IMG/VR virus record: IMGVR_UViG_3300006919_000627
Coordinates: 1 to 20,205 of that record
Source: a virus
Strand: one strand, 5' to 3'
DNA: 20,205 nucleotides
The notes beneath the pieces are model-generated. The model made no database searches. It saw nothing but the letters and a program-made list of their open reading frames with translations, and had not been told where the DNA came from. Below, piece after piece: positions 1 through 7,157 of the stretch. The position numbers and the translations under genes are program-made. Within the stretch, counting starts at the first letter, position 1; each line of letters opens with the position of its first letter.

Positions 1-378
1 TAATTCTTTAACTTGTTCAAAGTTAATCATTTGGTCTATCGAAGAAGCTTCATCGATTGTATTTTCATCTTCGATCATCTCGTCGATCATACATCCGATT
101 TCAAACAGAGGGTTATACTTTGGTGATACCATCGGTAAGTCTAAAGGCACTTTTAAACCATTATACTCTCCATACTCTCCTATATCAGTTGTTTCTAATA
201 ACTCTTGATCTTCTTCTGAAAGTTCTATTTCTTCGTTATTATAAGCTTCTCTAGCTTCTTTAAACAGTTGTATAAAGGCATCTGAGTTATAGCGGTAGAC
301 ATGCTCATGTAAAGAGAGTTTATTGTCTATGTGGTACTTTAGTGATGGGTATCCGATTATTTCTTTTAGTTTAATCAT
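1..378 (-). CDS. Hypothetical protein, N-terminal part only (runs off the window)
   Basis: The frame is open from an ATG at 378-376 to the window edge, giving 126 residues with no stop. The protein begins MIKLKEIIGYPSLKYHIDNK and becomes strongly acidic (ELSEEDQELLETT, later MIDEMIEDENT). No signal peptide or membrane segment is visible. The start overlaps the stop of the upstream endonuclease gene in an ATGA arrangement (378-375), which supports translational coupling and this start. I do not recognise the family. Its position after the fibre genes could place it near packaging or further structural genes, but nothing in the sequence shows this. Confidence 0.75.
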   Translation of the reverse strand, partial: MIKLKEIIGYPSLKYHIDNKLSLHEHVYRYNSDAFIQLFKEAREAYNNEEIELSEEDQELLETTDIGEYGEYNGLKVPLDLPMVSPKYNPLFEIGCMIDEMIEDENTIDEASSIDQMINFEQVKEL

Positions 379-839
379 AATTCAAAGTCTTTTCTATAAA
401 ATTTACCTAGAATATTATCGTTAATATAGTTATTTCTAGAGTCTAATACTTCATTTATAAATAGGTACTTACACTCAAAATATGTAAGCAGTTTCTTATT
501 AGATACATACTGCAAGATTTTTTTAGTAAATGCATCAGGACCATCTCGTTTTAAAAGTTCTTTTATTTTAAGGTGAGAACCAAAATAATCTTTCCAGTCT
601 GATTCGGTTATCACTTTTTGCTTAAGTGGTGTTCTACCCTTCATTCCTTTTTTAGCACGCTCTTCTTTTAATGCTGCTAATGCTTTTTTTCCTAATCTCT
701 TATTTCTTTCAAAGTATAATACTTTTTTACCTATATACTTCTGCTTACTCTTAGTATGAGTCACTTCGTATATAAAACCATAAGTGCCTTCGGGCATATC
801 CTCGATAGAGTGTATCTCTTTGTCTTTATATAACCACAT
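375..839 (-). CDS. SegE-like GIY-YIG endonuclease
   Basis: This 154-residue protein has the GIY-YIG nuclease layout. A YGFIY strand (residues 20-24) matches the GIY element, and YIG lies at residues 35-37. A basic stretch (about 44-75, rich in K and R) follows, then WKDYFGS (82-88). A Glu (E122 in YFECKYLF) is suitably placed to be the metal ligand, and an Asn lies in YINDNILGKFYRK (N142). The pattern most resembles the SegE-type free-standing endonucleases of T4-like phages, which nick or cut DNA and can spread their own gene by homing. It sits between the fibre gene cluster and an unknown gene and lies in no visible intron. It could instead be a domesticated nuclease. The family call is fairly sure; the homing activity is inference. 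Confidence 0.75.
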   Translation of the reverse strand: MWLYKDKEIHSIEDMPEGTYGFIYEVTHTKSKQKYIGKKVLYFERNKRLGKKALAALKEERAKKGMKGRTPLKQKVITESDWKDYFGSHLKIKELLKRDGPDAFTKKILQYVSNKKLLTYFECKYLFINEVLDSRNNYINDNILGKFYRKDFEL

Positions 840-864
840 TATTATAATTTACGAATTAATTTTT

Positions 865-3738
865 TTATAAGCCACAGATCCCTCCAGAGCCTCCTGATTG
901 AGTCCATACCCCGCTACCGTTAGTAAGACCTACACTTGACCCATCTGATACGTATGTGTTAGCTATTACAGATGTTCCAGAAGAATTATAAACTACAGTT
1001 GAACCGTCAACAAGTTGTCCACCGCCGAACCCATCGTCAGTAGTAACTTTAAAGCTCGACCCTCCATCAAAGTTTATATCATCGCAAGCGTCTTGACCTG
1101 AGCTTGCATCTGTTCCTAAAGTCATGTTATATAGAGTAACTGCTGCGTTAGTAGGAGTAGGTGTTTGAGTTGGAGTAGGTGTCGGTGATGCTGGAGTAGA
1201 TCCATATATACCGCAATCTCCATCTGTAGTAAATTCACTACCGTTCCAGTATTTCCATATTTCACCGTCTGAGTAGTATTGAGCTGTTGCATGGTCAGCA
1301 ACTAAACAAGTAGCAGCATCATATAAATTATTTGCTGTTGATAACTCTGTACTGTCTATGTAGAATGTTGCTCCGCCGTCGACATAGTCATCACATGCTA
1401 TACCGTAAGTAGACCCTTCACCTAGTGTAACTTCAACACAAGAAGTTTGAGATGGAGAAGGTGTAGGTGTTTGAGTGTTTGTAGGAGTGTTTGTTGGTGT
1501 AGGAGTTTGTGTGTTTGTAGGTGTAGGAGTAGGTGTTGTTTCTGTACAACAAGTTAATCCTGTACTTACAATACCTGCAGCACTATATCCAAAGTAAGTA
1601 TTTTGAGGACCAACTCCACAAGTACCTGAAGTGTCTACATAACTAACATATCCTCCACCAGATAGTTTAGTAGTTCCGATGTATAGATCATCTCCAATCT
1701 CTGGGTATCCATTACTTCCACCGTTAGCTACAGACTTAACTATTTTTATAGTTTTCTGTTTACTTCCGTCTCCAATAGCTTCACAAGCTAAGCCTCCAGC
1801 AGCATCTCCACCTGATGTAGTAGTTATAGGTCCGTTAGATGAAAATACATCTATAGAGTATTGAGCTCTCGATGGAGTTGGCGTAGGTGTTGGTGTATTA
1901 GTTGGAGTTTGTGTATTAGTAGGAGTTACGGTATTCGTAGGTGTATTAGTTGGAGTTTGTGTATTAGTAGGAGTATTAGTAGGAGTATTAGTTGGTGTTT
2001 TTGTAGGAGTTTGAGTATTAGTTGGAGTATTAGTTGGTGTCTTGGTAGGAGTATTCGTAGGCGTTACAGTATTAGTAGGAGTGTTTGTTGGAGTATTTGT
2101 AGGCGTAGGTGTATTCGTTGGAGTGTTAGATGGTGTATTAGTCGGAGTATTTGTAGGTGTAGGTGTATTCGTTGCAGTACCAGTTGGAGTTTGAGTATTA
2201 GTTGGAGTATTAGTTGGTGTTCCAGTTGGCGTATTACTTGGAGTATTAGTTGGGGTAGGAGTGTTAGTTGGAGTATTACTCGGAGTATTAGTTGGTGTGT
2301 TACTCGGGGTATTAGTTGGTGTAGAGGTATTAGTAGGAGTATTAGTTGGTGTTTTTGTAGGGGTATTAGTTGGAGTATTAGTTGGCGTACTAGTAGGTGT
2401 CTGAGTAGGTGTTGCTGTTGGAGCTGCTTCTTCAGTTACTATAATATCAAAGCTACAGTCTAATGTAGGTGTAGGTGTGTTAGTTGGGGTAGAAGTATTA
2501 GTCGGTGTTTGAGTTGGTGTACCGGTAGGGGTATTAGTCGGTGTACCAGTCGGTGTTCCTGTTGGAGTATTAGTTGGTGTATTAGTTGGAGTACTAGTCG
2601 GTGTTGGAGTTTGAGTAGATGTTTCAGTTGGAGTTGGTGTACTAGTAGCAGTACCAGTCGGTGTTTGAGTTGGTGTTTGAGTTGGTGTATTAGTAGGTGT
2701 ATTAGTTGGTGTCTGAGTTGGCGTAGGAGTATTAGTAGCAGTAGGAGCAGGTTCATCATCTACGTCTATTTCAAAACTACAGTCTAATGTAGGTGAAGGA
2801 GTTGGTGTGCTAGTATTAGTCGGGGTAGGTGTATTAGTCGGAGTATTTGTAGGCGTACCAGTTGGTGTACCTGTTGGAGTTCCTGTCGGAGTGTTAGTTG
2901 GAGTGTTAGTTGGAGTTTGAGTAGGCGTAGCAGTTTGAGTTGGTGTGCTAGTTGGCGTAGGAGTATTTGTTGCAGTAGGAGCAGGTTCGTCATCTACTTC
3001 TATTTCAAAGCTACAGTCTAATGTAGGTGTAGGTGTGTTAGTTGGAGTATTGGTTGGTGTAGGAGTATTCGTTGCAGTAGAAGTCGGTGTTGGAGTATTA
3101 GTAGCAGTAGGAGCAGGTTCATCGTCTACATCTATTTCAAAACTACAATCTAATGTAGGTGTAGGTGTATTAGTAGGTGTATTAGTAGGAGTAGGGGTGT
3201 TAGTAGCAGTTGATGTAGGAGTAGGGGTATTTGTAGCTGTTGGTGCAGGTTCGTCATCTACTTCTATTTCAAAGCTACAATCCAGTGTCGGAGTAGGGGT
3301 ATTAGTTGGAGTTGCTGTACTAGTAGGTGTTGGAGTATTAGTTGGAGTATTTGTAGGTGTTGGTGTACCTGTCGGTGTATTACTAGGTGTATTAGTTGGT
3401 GTAGGTGTACCTGTAGGTGTGTTACTAGGTGTGTTAGTAGGGGTACTAGTAGACGTTGGAGTGTTAGTTGGAGTATTTGTAGGCGTTGGAGTATTGGTTG
3501 GAGTTCCTGTCGGAGTTCCTGTCGGAGTATTAGTTGGTGTTTGAGTTGGTGTACTCGTGTTAGTAGGAGTTACTGTGTTAGTAGGAGTTACTGTTGGAGT
3601 ATTTGTTGGAGTTGGTGAAGGTAGTATAACAGGTATATTATCTCCAAAAAGATAAACACTGTTACTGACATCGACAGTTTGTTCTTTTTTAGCTTGTTTA
3701 TAAACTATAAGGGATGATATGTTGTTAGAAAATCCCAT
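865..3738 (-). CDS. Long Thr-Pro-rich fibre/adhesin protein with repeated Cys-containing inserts and three tip domains
   Basis: The 957-residue protein has four parts. An N-terminal segment (1-40) contains VYLFGDNI and is shared with the upstream fibre gene, so it is probably the virion anchor. A Thr-Pro stalk (about 40-622) is built from [12 protein letters not shown] and P-T-P-T units. It is interrupted five times by a 15-residue insert, [15 protein letters not shown] or a close variant. A domain at about 622-730 matches the C-terminal domain of the protein at 10209-10850. Two further Cys-containing domains (about 765-850 and 865-957) are joined by Thr-Pro linkers and resemble each other. 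The start overlaps the upstream stop by one base (TAATG). Role as a distal tail fibre or surface adhesin is inferred from architecture and neighbours. No enzyme motif is visible. Confidence 0.85.
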   Translation of the reverse strand: MGFSNNISSLIVYKQAKKEQTVDVSNSVYLFGDNIPVILPSPTPTNTPTVTPTNTVTPTNTSTPTQTPTNTPTGTPTGTPTNTPTPTNTPTNTPTSTSTPTNTPSNTPTGTPTPTNTPSNTPTGTPTPTNTPTNTPTPTSTATPTNTPTPTLDCSFEIEVDDEPAPTATNTPTPTSTATNTPTPTNTPTNTPTPTLDCSFEIDVDDEPAPTATNTPTPTSTATNTPTPTNTPTNTPTPTLDCSFEIEVDDEPAPTATNTPTPTSTPTQTATPTQTPTNTPTNTPTGTPTGTPTGTPTNTPTNTPTPTNTSTPTPSPTLDCSFEIDVDDEPAPTATNTPTPTQTPTNTPTNTPTQTPTQTPTGTATSTPTPTETSTQTPTPTSTPTNTPTNTPTGTPTGTPTNTPTGTPTQTPTNTSTPTNTPTPTLDCSFDIIVTEEAAPTATPTQTPTSTPTNTPTNTPTKTPTNTPTNTSTPTNTPSNTPTNTPSNTPTNTPTPTNTPSNTPTGTPTNTPTNTQTPTGTATNTPTPTNTPTNTPSNTPTNTPTPTNTPTNTPTNTVTPTNTPTKTPTNTPTNTQTPTKTPTNTPTNTPTNTQTPTNTPTNTVTPTNTQTPTNTPTPTPTPSRAQYSIDVFSSNGPITTTSGGDAAGGLACEAIGDGSKQKTIKIVKSVANGGSNGYPEIGDDLYIGTTKLSGGGYVSYVDTSGTCGVGPQNTYFGYSAAGIVSTGLTCCTETTPTPTPTNTQTPTPTNTPTNTQTPTPSPSQTSCVEVTLGEGSTYGIACDDYVDGGATFYIDSTELSTANNLYDAATCLVADHATAQYYSDGEIWKYWNGSEFTTDGDCGIYGSTPASPTPTPTQTPTPTNAAVTLYNMTLGTDASSGQDACDDINFDGGSSFKVTTDDGFGGGQLVDGSTVVYNSSGTSVIANTYVSDGSSVGLTNGSGVWTQSGGSGGICGL
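2419..2787 (-). repeat. Two further, dispersed copies of the LDCSF insert
   Basis: Copy four is at 2787-2743 and reads [15 protein letters not shown]. Copy five is at 2463-2419 and is diverged to [15 protein letters not shown]. Spacings from the preceding copies are 234 and 324 bases, both multiples of three. Each copy carries a single Cys followed by an acidic patch, set in the Thr-Pro stalk. Confidence 0.9.
2977..3285 (-). repeat. Tandem 132-bp (44-residue) repeat inside the stalk
   Basis: The insert [15 protein letters not shown] is encoded at 3285-3241, 3153-3109 and 3021-2977, exactly 132 bases apart. The complete units 3285-3154 and 3153-3022 encode the same 44 residues except one Glu/Asp exchange. 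Their DNA differs in about 25 of 44 codons. Confidence 0.9.
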
Positions 3739-4478
3739 TATGGCGTATCACAGTTATAAATTTGAACAACATCTCCAGGATGATCTCCTATACTATCATC
3801 TACTCTTAAGAATGCATTAACATCTGTACCTGTTGCTGAACTACTATCGAATGCATAATAAGTATTAGGAGATGGTGTACAAGTGTCATTTGTAAATACA
3901 GTCAATGATCCTCCTCCGTCTAAGTATGCTTGAGTTGGAGGCCATGAACCGCTATAGTCAGTATATAATACCTGTGCTATAGTTTCACTACAAGCTCCGT
4001 TAAATATTGTTTCTAAAGAAGCACTAAATACTGTTGCATAACATGCTGCGGTATTACTAGGAGTTGGTGTTACAGTGCTAGTAGGTGTTGGCGTACTAGT
4101 TGACGTTGGTGTTGGTGTTGCACTATTTGAAGGAGCCGGAGGGGTACTTGTAGGTGTACCTGTAGGTGTTGATGTGTTAGTAGGAGTAGGAGTATTTGTA
4201 GGCGTACCGGTAGGTGTACCTGTTGGAGTTTGAGTAGGTGTTTGAGTTGGCGTAGGGGTTTGAGTTTGAGTAGGTGTAGGTGTTTGAGTGGGTGTTGGAG
4301 TAGGAGTTGGGTCTATTACTTCTATATTATCACCAAATAAGTATACAGTAGCGTTAGTACAAAACTTTTTAGACGCTTGGTAGTGTGAAATTACTAGATC
4401 TTGTTGTACTAGTTTTTTAAACGCTGAGTATGAAGCATTTTCATTAAATTGATTCTCTATATTTTTGAATGAACTCAT
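3738..4478 (-). CDS. Short Thr-Pro-rich fibre protein, paralogue of the downstream long fibre
   Basis: The 246-residue protein has an N-terminal anchor-like segment (1-56) with [11 protein letters not shown] at 45-55, matching the same block at the N-terminus of the next gene. A Thr-Pro/Gln/Ser linker follows (about 57-140), then a C-terminal domain of about 105 residues. That domain holds four Cys (in ACYATV, GACSE, DTCTP and YNCDTP) and Asp/Gly-rich turns. It is about one quarter of the length of the paralogue, mainly because the stalk is short. The start at 4478 lies directly after the stop of the small frame at 4482-4625. A role as a tail-fibre or adhesin subunit is inferred from architecture and position. 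Confidence 0.8.
   Translation of the reverse strand: MSSFKNIENQFNENASYSAFKKLVQQDLVISHYQASKKFCTNATVYLFGDNIEVIDPTPTPTPTQTPTPTQTQTPTPTQTPTQTPTGTPTGTPTNTPTPTNTSTPTGTPTSTPPAPSNSATPTPTSTSTPTPTSTVTPTPSNTAACYATVFSASLETIFNGACSETIAQVLYTDYSGSWPPTQAYLDGGGSLTVFTNDTCTPSPNTYYAFDSSSATGTDVNAFLRVDDSIGDHPGDVVQIYNCDTP
4055..4310 (-). repeat. Thr-Pro linker of the short fibre protein
   Basis: About 85 residues of [10 protein letters not shown] and T-S-T-P units lie between the YLFGDNI anchor and the Cys-containing C-terminal domain. The composition is the same as in the downstream stalk, but there are no LDCSF inserts. Confidence 0.85.
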
Positions 4479-4481
4479 TCA

Positions 4482-4625
4482 TTAATAATCAAGCTTGATA
4501 CGTACTAATGCTTCTTTAGTAAAGTCTTTTAATAGTGGACGTGATAACTTTGATACTGCAAGTAAATCGTTATTGTCATTATAAAGGCCTACAGCTGTAA
4601 TATAAGATTGAGGTGAATCAATCAT
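4482..4625 (-). CDS. 47-codon frame: detached C-terminal end of the preceding structural gene
   Basis: ATG at 4625-4623 opens a 47-residue frame that starts MIDSPQSYITAVGLYND, continues LLAVSKLSRPLLKDFTKEAL and ends at TAA 4484-4482. It is in the same frame as the gene at 4641-5504, whose TAA lies only six codons upstream of this ATG. From memory of related T4-like virion proteins, the YIT-x-VGLYND ... LAV-KLS-P ... F-KEAL-KL pattern is the normal C-terminus of such a protein. It is therefore either the far side of a nonsense codon or a separately started small subunit. No Shine-Dalgarno sequence precedes the ATG. Confidence 0.7.
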   Translation of the reverse strand: MIDSPQSYITAVGLYNDNNDLLAVSKLSRPLLKDFTKEALVRIKLDY

Positions 4626-4640
4626 ACTACTGTGTCTAAG

Positions 4641-5504
4641 TTAACCTGATCCTGTTATGTTAGATGGGTTAGTTGAGTAATTAAATTCACTGTTTCTTGC
4701 TCTTACGAACACGTAGTTAGAAGATACTGTTTCTTCGGACCTTAAGGTAAACTCTCCATTACTAGGTGCTTCTAATTTATCATATAAAAGTGCCATATTT
4801 TCAACAGCAGGTGCAACTGAACCTGTTCCTGAACCTAGTGCTATACCTCCGTTAATTACTGTATCGTCTAATGCTTTACCGTTTAGTATAATTAACCCTG
4901 TATCAGGAAGAAATAGACCGTATGATCCGTGTTGTTTAGAGTTTCCTTTAGCGCCTGTGTCTACAGGTGAAGAAGTTTTTGTTCCTGCTGAGCCGCTTAT
5001 GATCTGAAATACTCTACCTGCATCCGTAAATGTTTGAGTAGTTACTTCTTTACTATTATCGGTAAGAAACAAATCACCTAATCTTAAAGTTAAAGAACCA
5101 GGAAGAAGTTTTTCTTTGTATCTAGCTCTTTGTATTGACAGGGCATAGATGTGAGTTACATCTGTACCATCAAAAGATAATTCTATATCTTCTGAGCCAT
5201 TGATTAGACTTCTATACTGTTTATAGATTATACTACTTGGTGTATTTCCTGCTACAGAAAGGTTGATAGCAGCAGAACCTGATCCTTCTTTATTTCCATA
5301 AGCAATCGAAAATTGAATTTGTGAAGCTTCTAATGCTGCATCTCCATTATATACGTCGTAGAAATAATTACCTGTTGCTCCATTTACTTGTGCGGAAGAA
5401 GTAAAAAAGTTCTGTAAAGTTACCTGATTACCGGTCCATGCAGGACTAGAAATCGAGTCAGCACTTATTACTATATCTTCGTTATCGAATCTTTTGAATG
5501 ACAT
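4641..5504 (-). CDS. Virion structural protein, apparently shortened by an in-frame stop
   Basis: The frame codes for 287 residues. Recognisable stretches include YALSIQRARYKEKLLPGSLT, GLFLPDTGLIILNG and, near the end, FVRARNSEFNYSTNPSNITG, a set I associate with a conserved structural protein of T4-like marine phages. Family members normally continue past the NYS-NPS segment. Here the frame ends at TAA 4643-4641, yet the same frame reopens at once and carries the expected ending (4625-4482). Read through, the product would be about 340 residues. The protein is rich in Ser, Gly and Asn and has no signal peptide, as expected for a phage particle protein. The start overlaps nothing and lies 6 bases after the upstream stop. 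The exact role is unknown. Confidence 0.8.
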   Translation of the reverse strand: MSFKRFDNEDIVISADSISSPAWTGNQVTLQNFFTSSAQVNGATGNYFYDVYNGDAALEASQIQFSIAYGNKEGSGSAAINLSVAGNTPSSIIYKQYRSLINGSEDIELSFDGTDVTHIYALSIQRARYKEKLLPGSLTLRLGDLFLTDNSKEVTTQTFTDAGRVFQIISGSAGTKTSSPVDTGAKGNSKQHGSYGLFLPDTGLIILNGKALDDTVINGGIALGSGTGSVAPAVENMALLYDKLEAPSNGEFTLRSEETVSSNYVFVRARNSEFNYSTNPSNITGSG

Positions 5505-5510
5505 ATCTTA

Positions 5511-6170
5511 TTAGTTATTTACTTTAATTATAGTTACGGGAATAGTAATTCTAGCTCCTGAGTCTCTACCCACTAAGGTAAGTGTTGTTTGTAGCTGTGT
5601 TCTACTGCCGAATAGGGTATTAACAGTCGTAGCAGTAAGGTTTATAGAAGTTCCTATTACTGTTTTAGAGACATTAGTACCTGCTGTTGTTACTGAGTTA
5701 AGTCTTTCAGCTTCTTCTGTATTTACTCCTACACCAGAAAAATTAGACACTACTCTTACATCTGCAATTGTTGCTGTATATCCTGCTGCTTCAAAAGTAG
5801 AAGTTGCTCCTAAATAATTAAGAGTTTGAGGAGTAATAGCTAAAGATGCTCCTTGTTTTATTCTTATAGCAGAATATCCTGCTTCTAGTAATGGAAGTTT
5901 AGATGTTCCTCTTGGTAGAGTAGCTAGCTTATACTTCATAATCTGATTTTCATCTGGAAACGCTTCTAGTATTGGCATTGCTTCAATAGCTTCTCCGTAA
6001 AACGATGAACCAGAAGGATGTGTTGTGTTATAGAGTGTGTAGTCTATTTCATCATCAGATAAAGCAAATTGTGTAATTTTGAAAGAGCCGTCTCCTCTAG
6101 CTAAAAGCTCTCTTCCTTTTTTAGTTAAAATTGCGTCGACTGTTACGACTGCGTTGTTTAAGTATCCCAT
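5511..6170 (-). CDS. Conserved virion structural protein (LTKKGRELLARGDG family)
   Basis: The 219-residue protein carries the N-terminal block AILTKKGRELLARGDGSFKI (residues 13-32), followed by QFALSDDEIDYTLYN. I recognise this block from a structural protein that accompanies the baseplate/neck genes in T4-like marine phages. The C-terminal half is Thr-rich with alternating hydrophobic residues (LTATTVNTLFGSRTQLQ, ITIPVTIIKV), which suggests beta strands. It has a 42-base leader gap upstream, one of the longer gaps in the cluster, with a candidate late promoter before it. It lies between two other virion genes. The precise location in the particle cannot be told from sequence. Confidence 0.75.
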   Translation of the reverse strand: MGYLNNAVVTVDAILTKKGRELLARGDGSFKITQFALSDDEIDYTLYNTTHPSGSSFYGEAIEAMPILEAFPDENQIMKYKLATLPRGTSKLPLLEAGYSAIRIKQGASLAITPQTLNYLGATSTFEAAGYTATIADVRVVSNFSGVGVNTEEAERLNSVTTAGTNVSKTVIGTSINLTATTVNTLFGSRTQLQTTLTLVGRDSGARITIPVTIIKVNN

Positions 6171-6212
6171 TTTTAGTCTCTTTTATATAAATATATGTTT
6201 ATTATGTTTTAT

Positions 6213-7145
6213 TTATGTACATATAGTACCTTTATTTATAGCATATCCATCTTGGTTAATATATACAATAGTTCTGTTTGCCTCAACAAAAACTTTTCTA
6301 TCTCTCAAAGGTATTATTTGATTGCCGTTTAAAGTAAATATTCTACTACCAGATGTAGGGTTAACACCGTAGTCTTCAGCCTCTGATGTAGGATAACTTT
6401 CTGGTATGCTGAATAATAGGTTTTCTATATTTCTATCAGCATCTGATTGACTACATATGAACGTATTTTCAGACGACGAAACATAGATTGAAGCTCTTAT
6501 TTCTTTCGCATTTATAGCTGAGTTAATTCCGTATTCAAGAATGGATGTTTTTGCTCCATCGTATCTACTGTTTACTAATCCTATTTGTTCGTGATTAGTT
6601 CCTTGAAATTCTGCTAGTGCAGCAGTACCGCTATTTATAGCATCTATATTAGCAATTTCTATTGCATCATTTTTTTTGTCTACTTGATATATAAAATGTG
6701 TAGTTGCACTTTTTTCTGAATTGTTTTCAATAGCTTGGTATACGCTTTTGGAAAAGCCTGCATCATTAGGAGATGGATTAAATCTTGCTACTTTATTAGT
6801 AAATAAAATAGCATTATCGGTTAATTCGTTGAAATAAAAAGAAGAGGTTACGTTGCTACTAAATTGAGGAGCTGAGGTAACACTAAAAGGTTCAATTTCA
6901 AAATTCCAATACCTTCCTTTGTTTTTAGCTGATATAGGTATTATAGTTCTTGTTACTCCTAATATGTCTGTAGTTACAGATATCAGCCTTGATAATGAAT
7001 TTATAAGGTCGTTTTCTCCTTTATCTCTAGTACTAATATTGATAGCTTCAACTGTATTCATAGTTGTTGAAGATTCTATAAAAACTAATATGTGTGCTCC
7101 GTAATCTAATGGAGATCTTTCGCTAAAGTCTTGTTTAGTTCTCAT
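6213..7145 (-). CDS. Putative virion structural protein
   Basis: The 310-residue protein is not assigned to a named family. It has no signal peptide or membrane segment and is rich in Asn, Ser, Thr and Ile, like its neighbours. A block around residues 190-200, LVNSRYDGAKTS, resembles a short motif seen in several T4-like structural proteins. N-terminal residues 1-30 (MRTKQDFSERSPLDYGAHIL) are followed by a long mixed alpha/beta region. It begins 12 bases after the large baseplate-associated gene. The context, a run of late structural genes on one strand, points to a tail or baseplate component. Function is otherwise unknown. Confidence 0.7.
   Translation of the reverse strand: MRTKQDFSERSPLDYGAHILVFIESSTTMNTVEAINISTRDKGENDLINSLSRLISVTTDILGVTRTIIPISAKNKGRYWNFEIEPFSVTSAPQFSSNVTSSFYFNELTDNAILFTNKVARFNPSPNDAGFSKSVYQAIENNSEKSATTHFIYQVDKKNDAIEIANIDAINSGTAALAEFQGTNHEQIGLVNSRYDGAKTSILEYGINSAINAKEIRASIYVSSSENTFICSQSDADRNIENLLFSIPESYPTSEAEDYGVNPTSGSRIFTLNGNQIIPLRDRKVFVEANRTIVYINQDGYAINKGTICT
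6233..6240 (-). promoter_or_regulatory. Candidate T4-type late promoter, TATAAATA
   Basis: Read on the minus strand, GCTATAAATAAAGG contains the exact T4 late -10 octamer. It lies about 63 bases before the ATG at 6170, in the last codons of the upstream gene, and a near match (CATAAATA) follows at 6217-6210. A gp55-type sigma factor in the same window makes such a promoter plausible. In DNA this AT-rich a few exact octamers are expected by chance, and two others fall inside genes. Confidence 0.3.
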
Positions 7146-7157
7146 ATTATTTTTTTA

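Larger units (their letters stand above)
1870..3622 (-). repeat. Thr-Pro stalk: low-complexity 6/12-base coding repeat
   Basis: The coding strand is rich in A and C and repeats ACN-CCN, with an Asn, Gln, Ser, Gly or Lys codon in alternate units, giving periods of 6 and 12 bases. It is open in one frame throughout. Codons vary freely at third positions while the Thr-Pro pattern is kept, so the pattern appears to be held at protein level. Shadow frames on the opposite strand read as Val-Gly or Ser-Trp-rich strings and are not genes. Confidence 0.9.

Noticed and set aside
57-254. Plus-strand frame of 65 codons
   Set aside because: It lies opposite the partial minus-strand gene at 1-378, which has better protein character and proper overlap with its neighbour.
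1861-3544. Long plus-strand frames of Val-Gly-Val and Ser-Trp-Cys strings, and a minus-strand Leu/His-rich frame at 2460-2759
   Set aside because: They are shadows of the Thr-Pro repeat read in other frames; their composition is a direct result of the 6-base period and no plausible protein signal is present.
1870-3622. Repeat array considered as CRISPR or a non-coding satellite
   Set aside because: Units are multiples of three, keep one open frame and vary at third codon positions. There are no constant repeats with unique spacers.
865-4478. Diversity-generating retroelement
   Set aside because: No reverse transcriptase, no template copy and no adenine-specific variation pattern is visible; the similar domains differ throughout.
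6079-6321. Plus-strand hydrophobic frame of 80 codons
   Set aside because: It straddles the gap between two well-supported minus-strand genes and is mostly antisense to them; its hydrophobicity comes from A/T-rich DNA.
6632-6639. Further TATAAATA octamers on the minus strand, here and at 12557-12564
   Set aside because: They lie deep inside genes with no start codon at a sensible distance and match the number expected by chance in AT-rich DNA.
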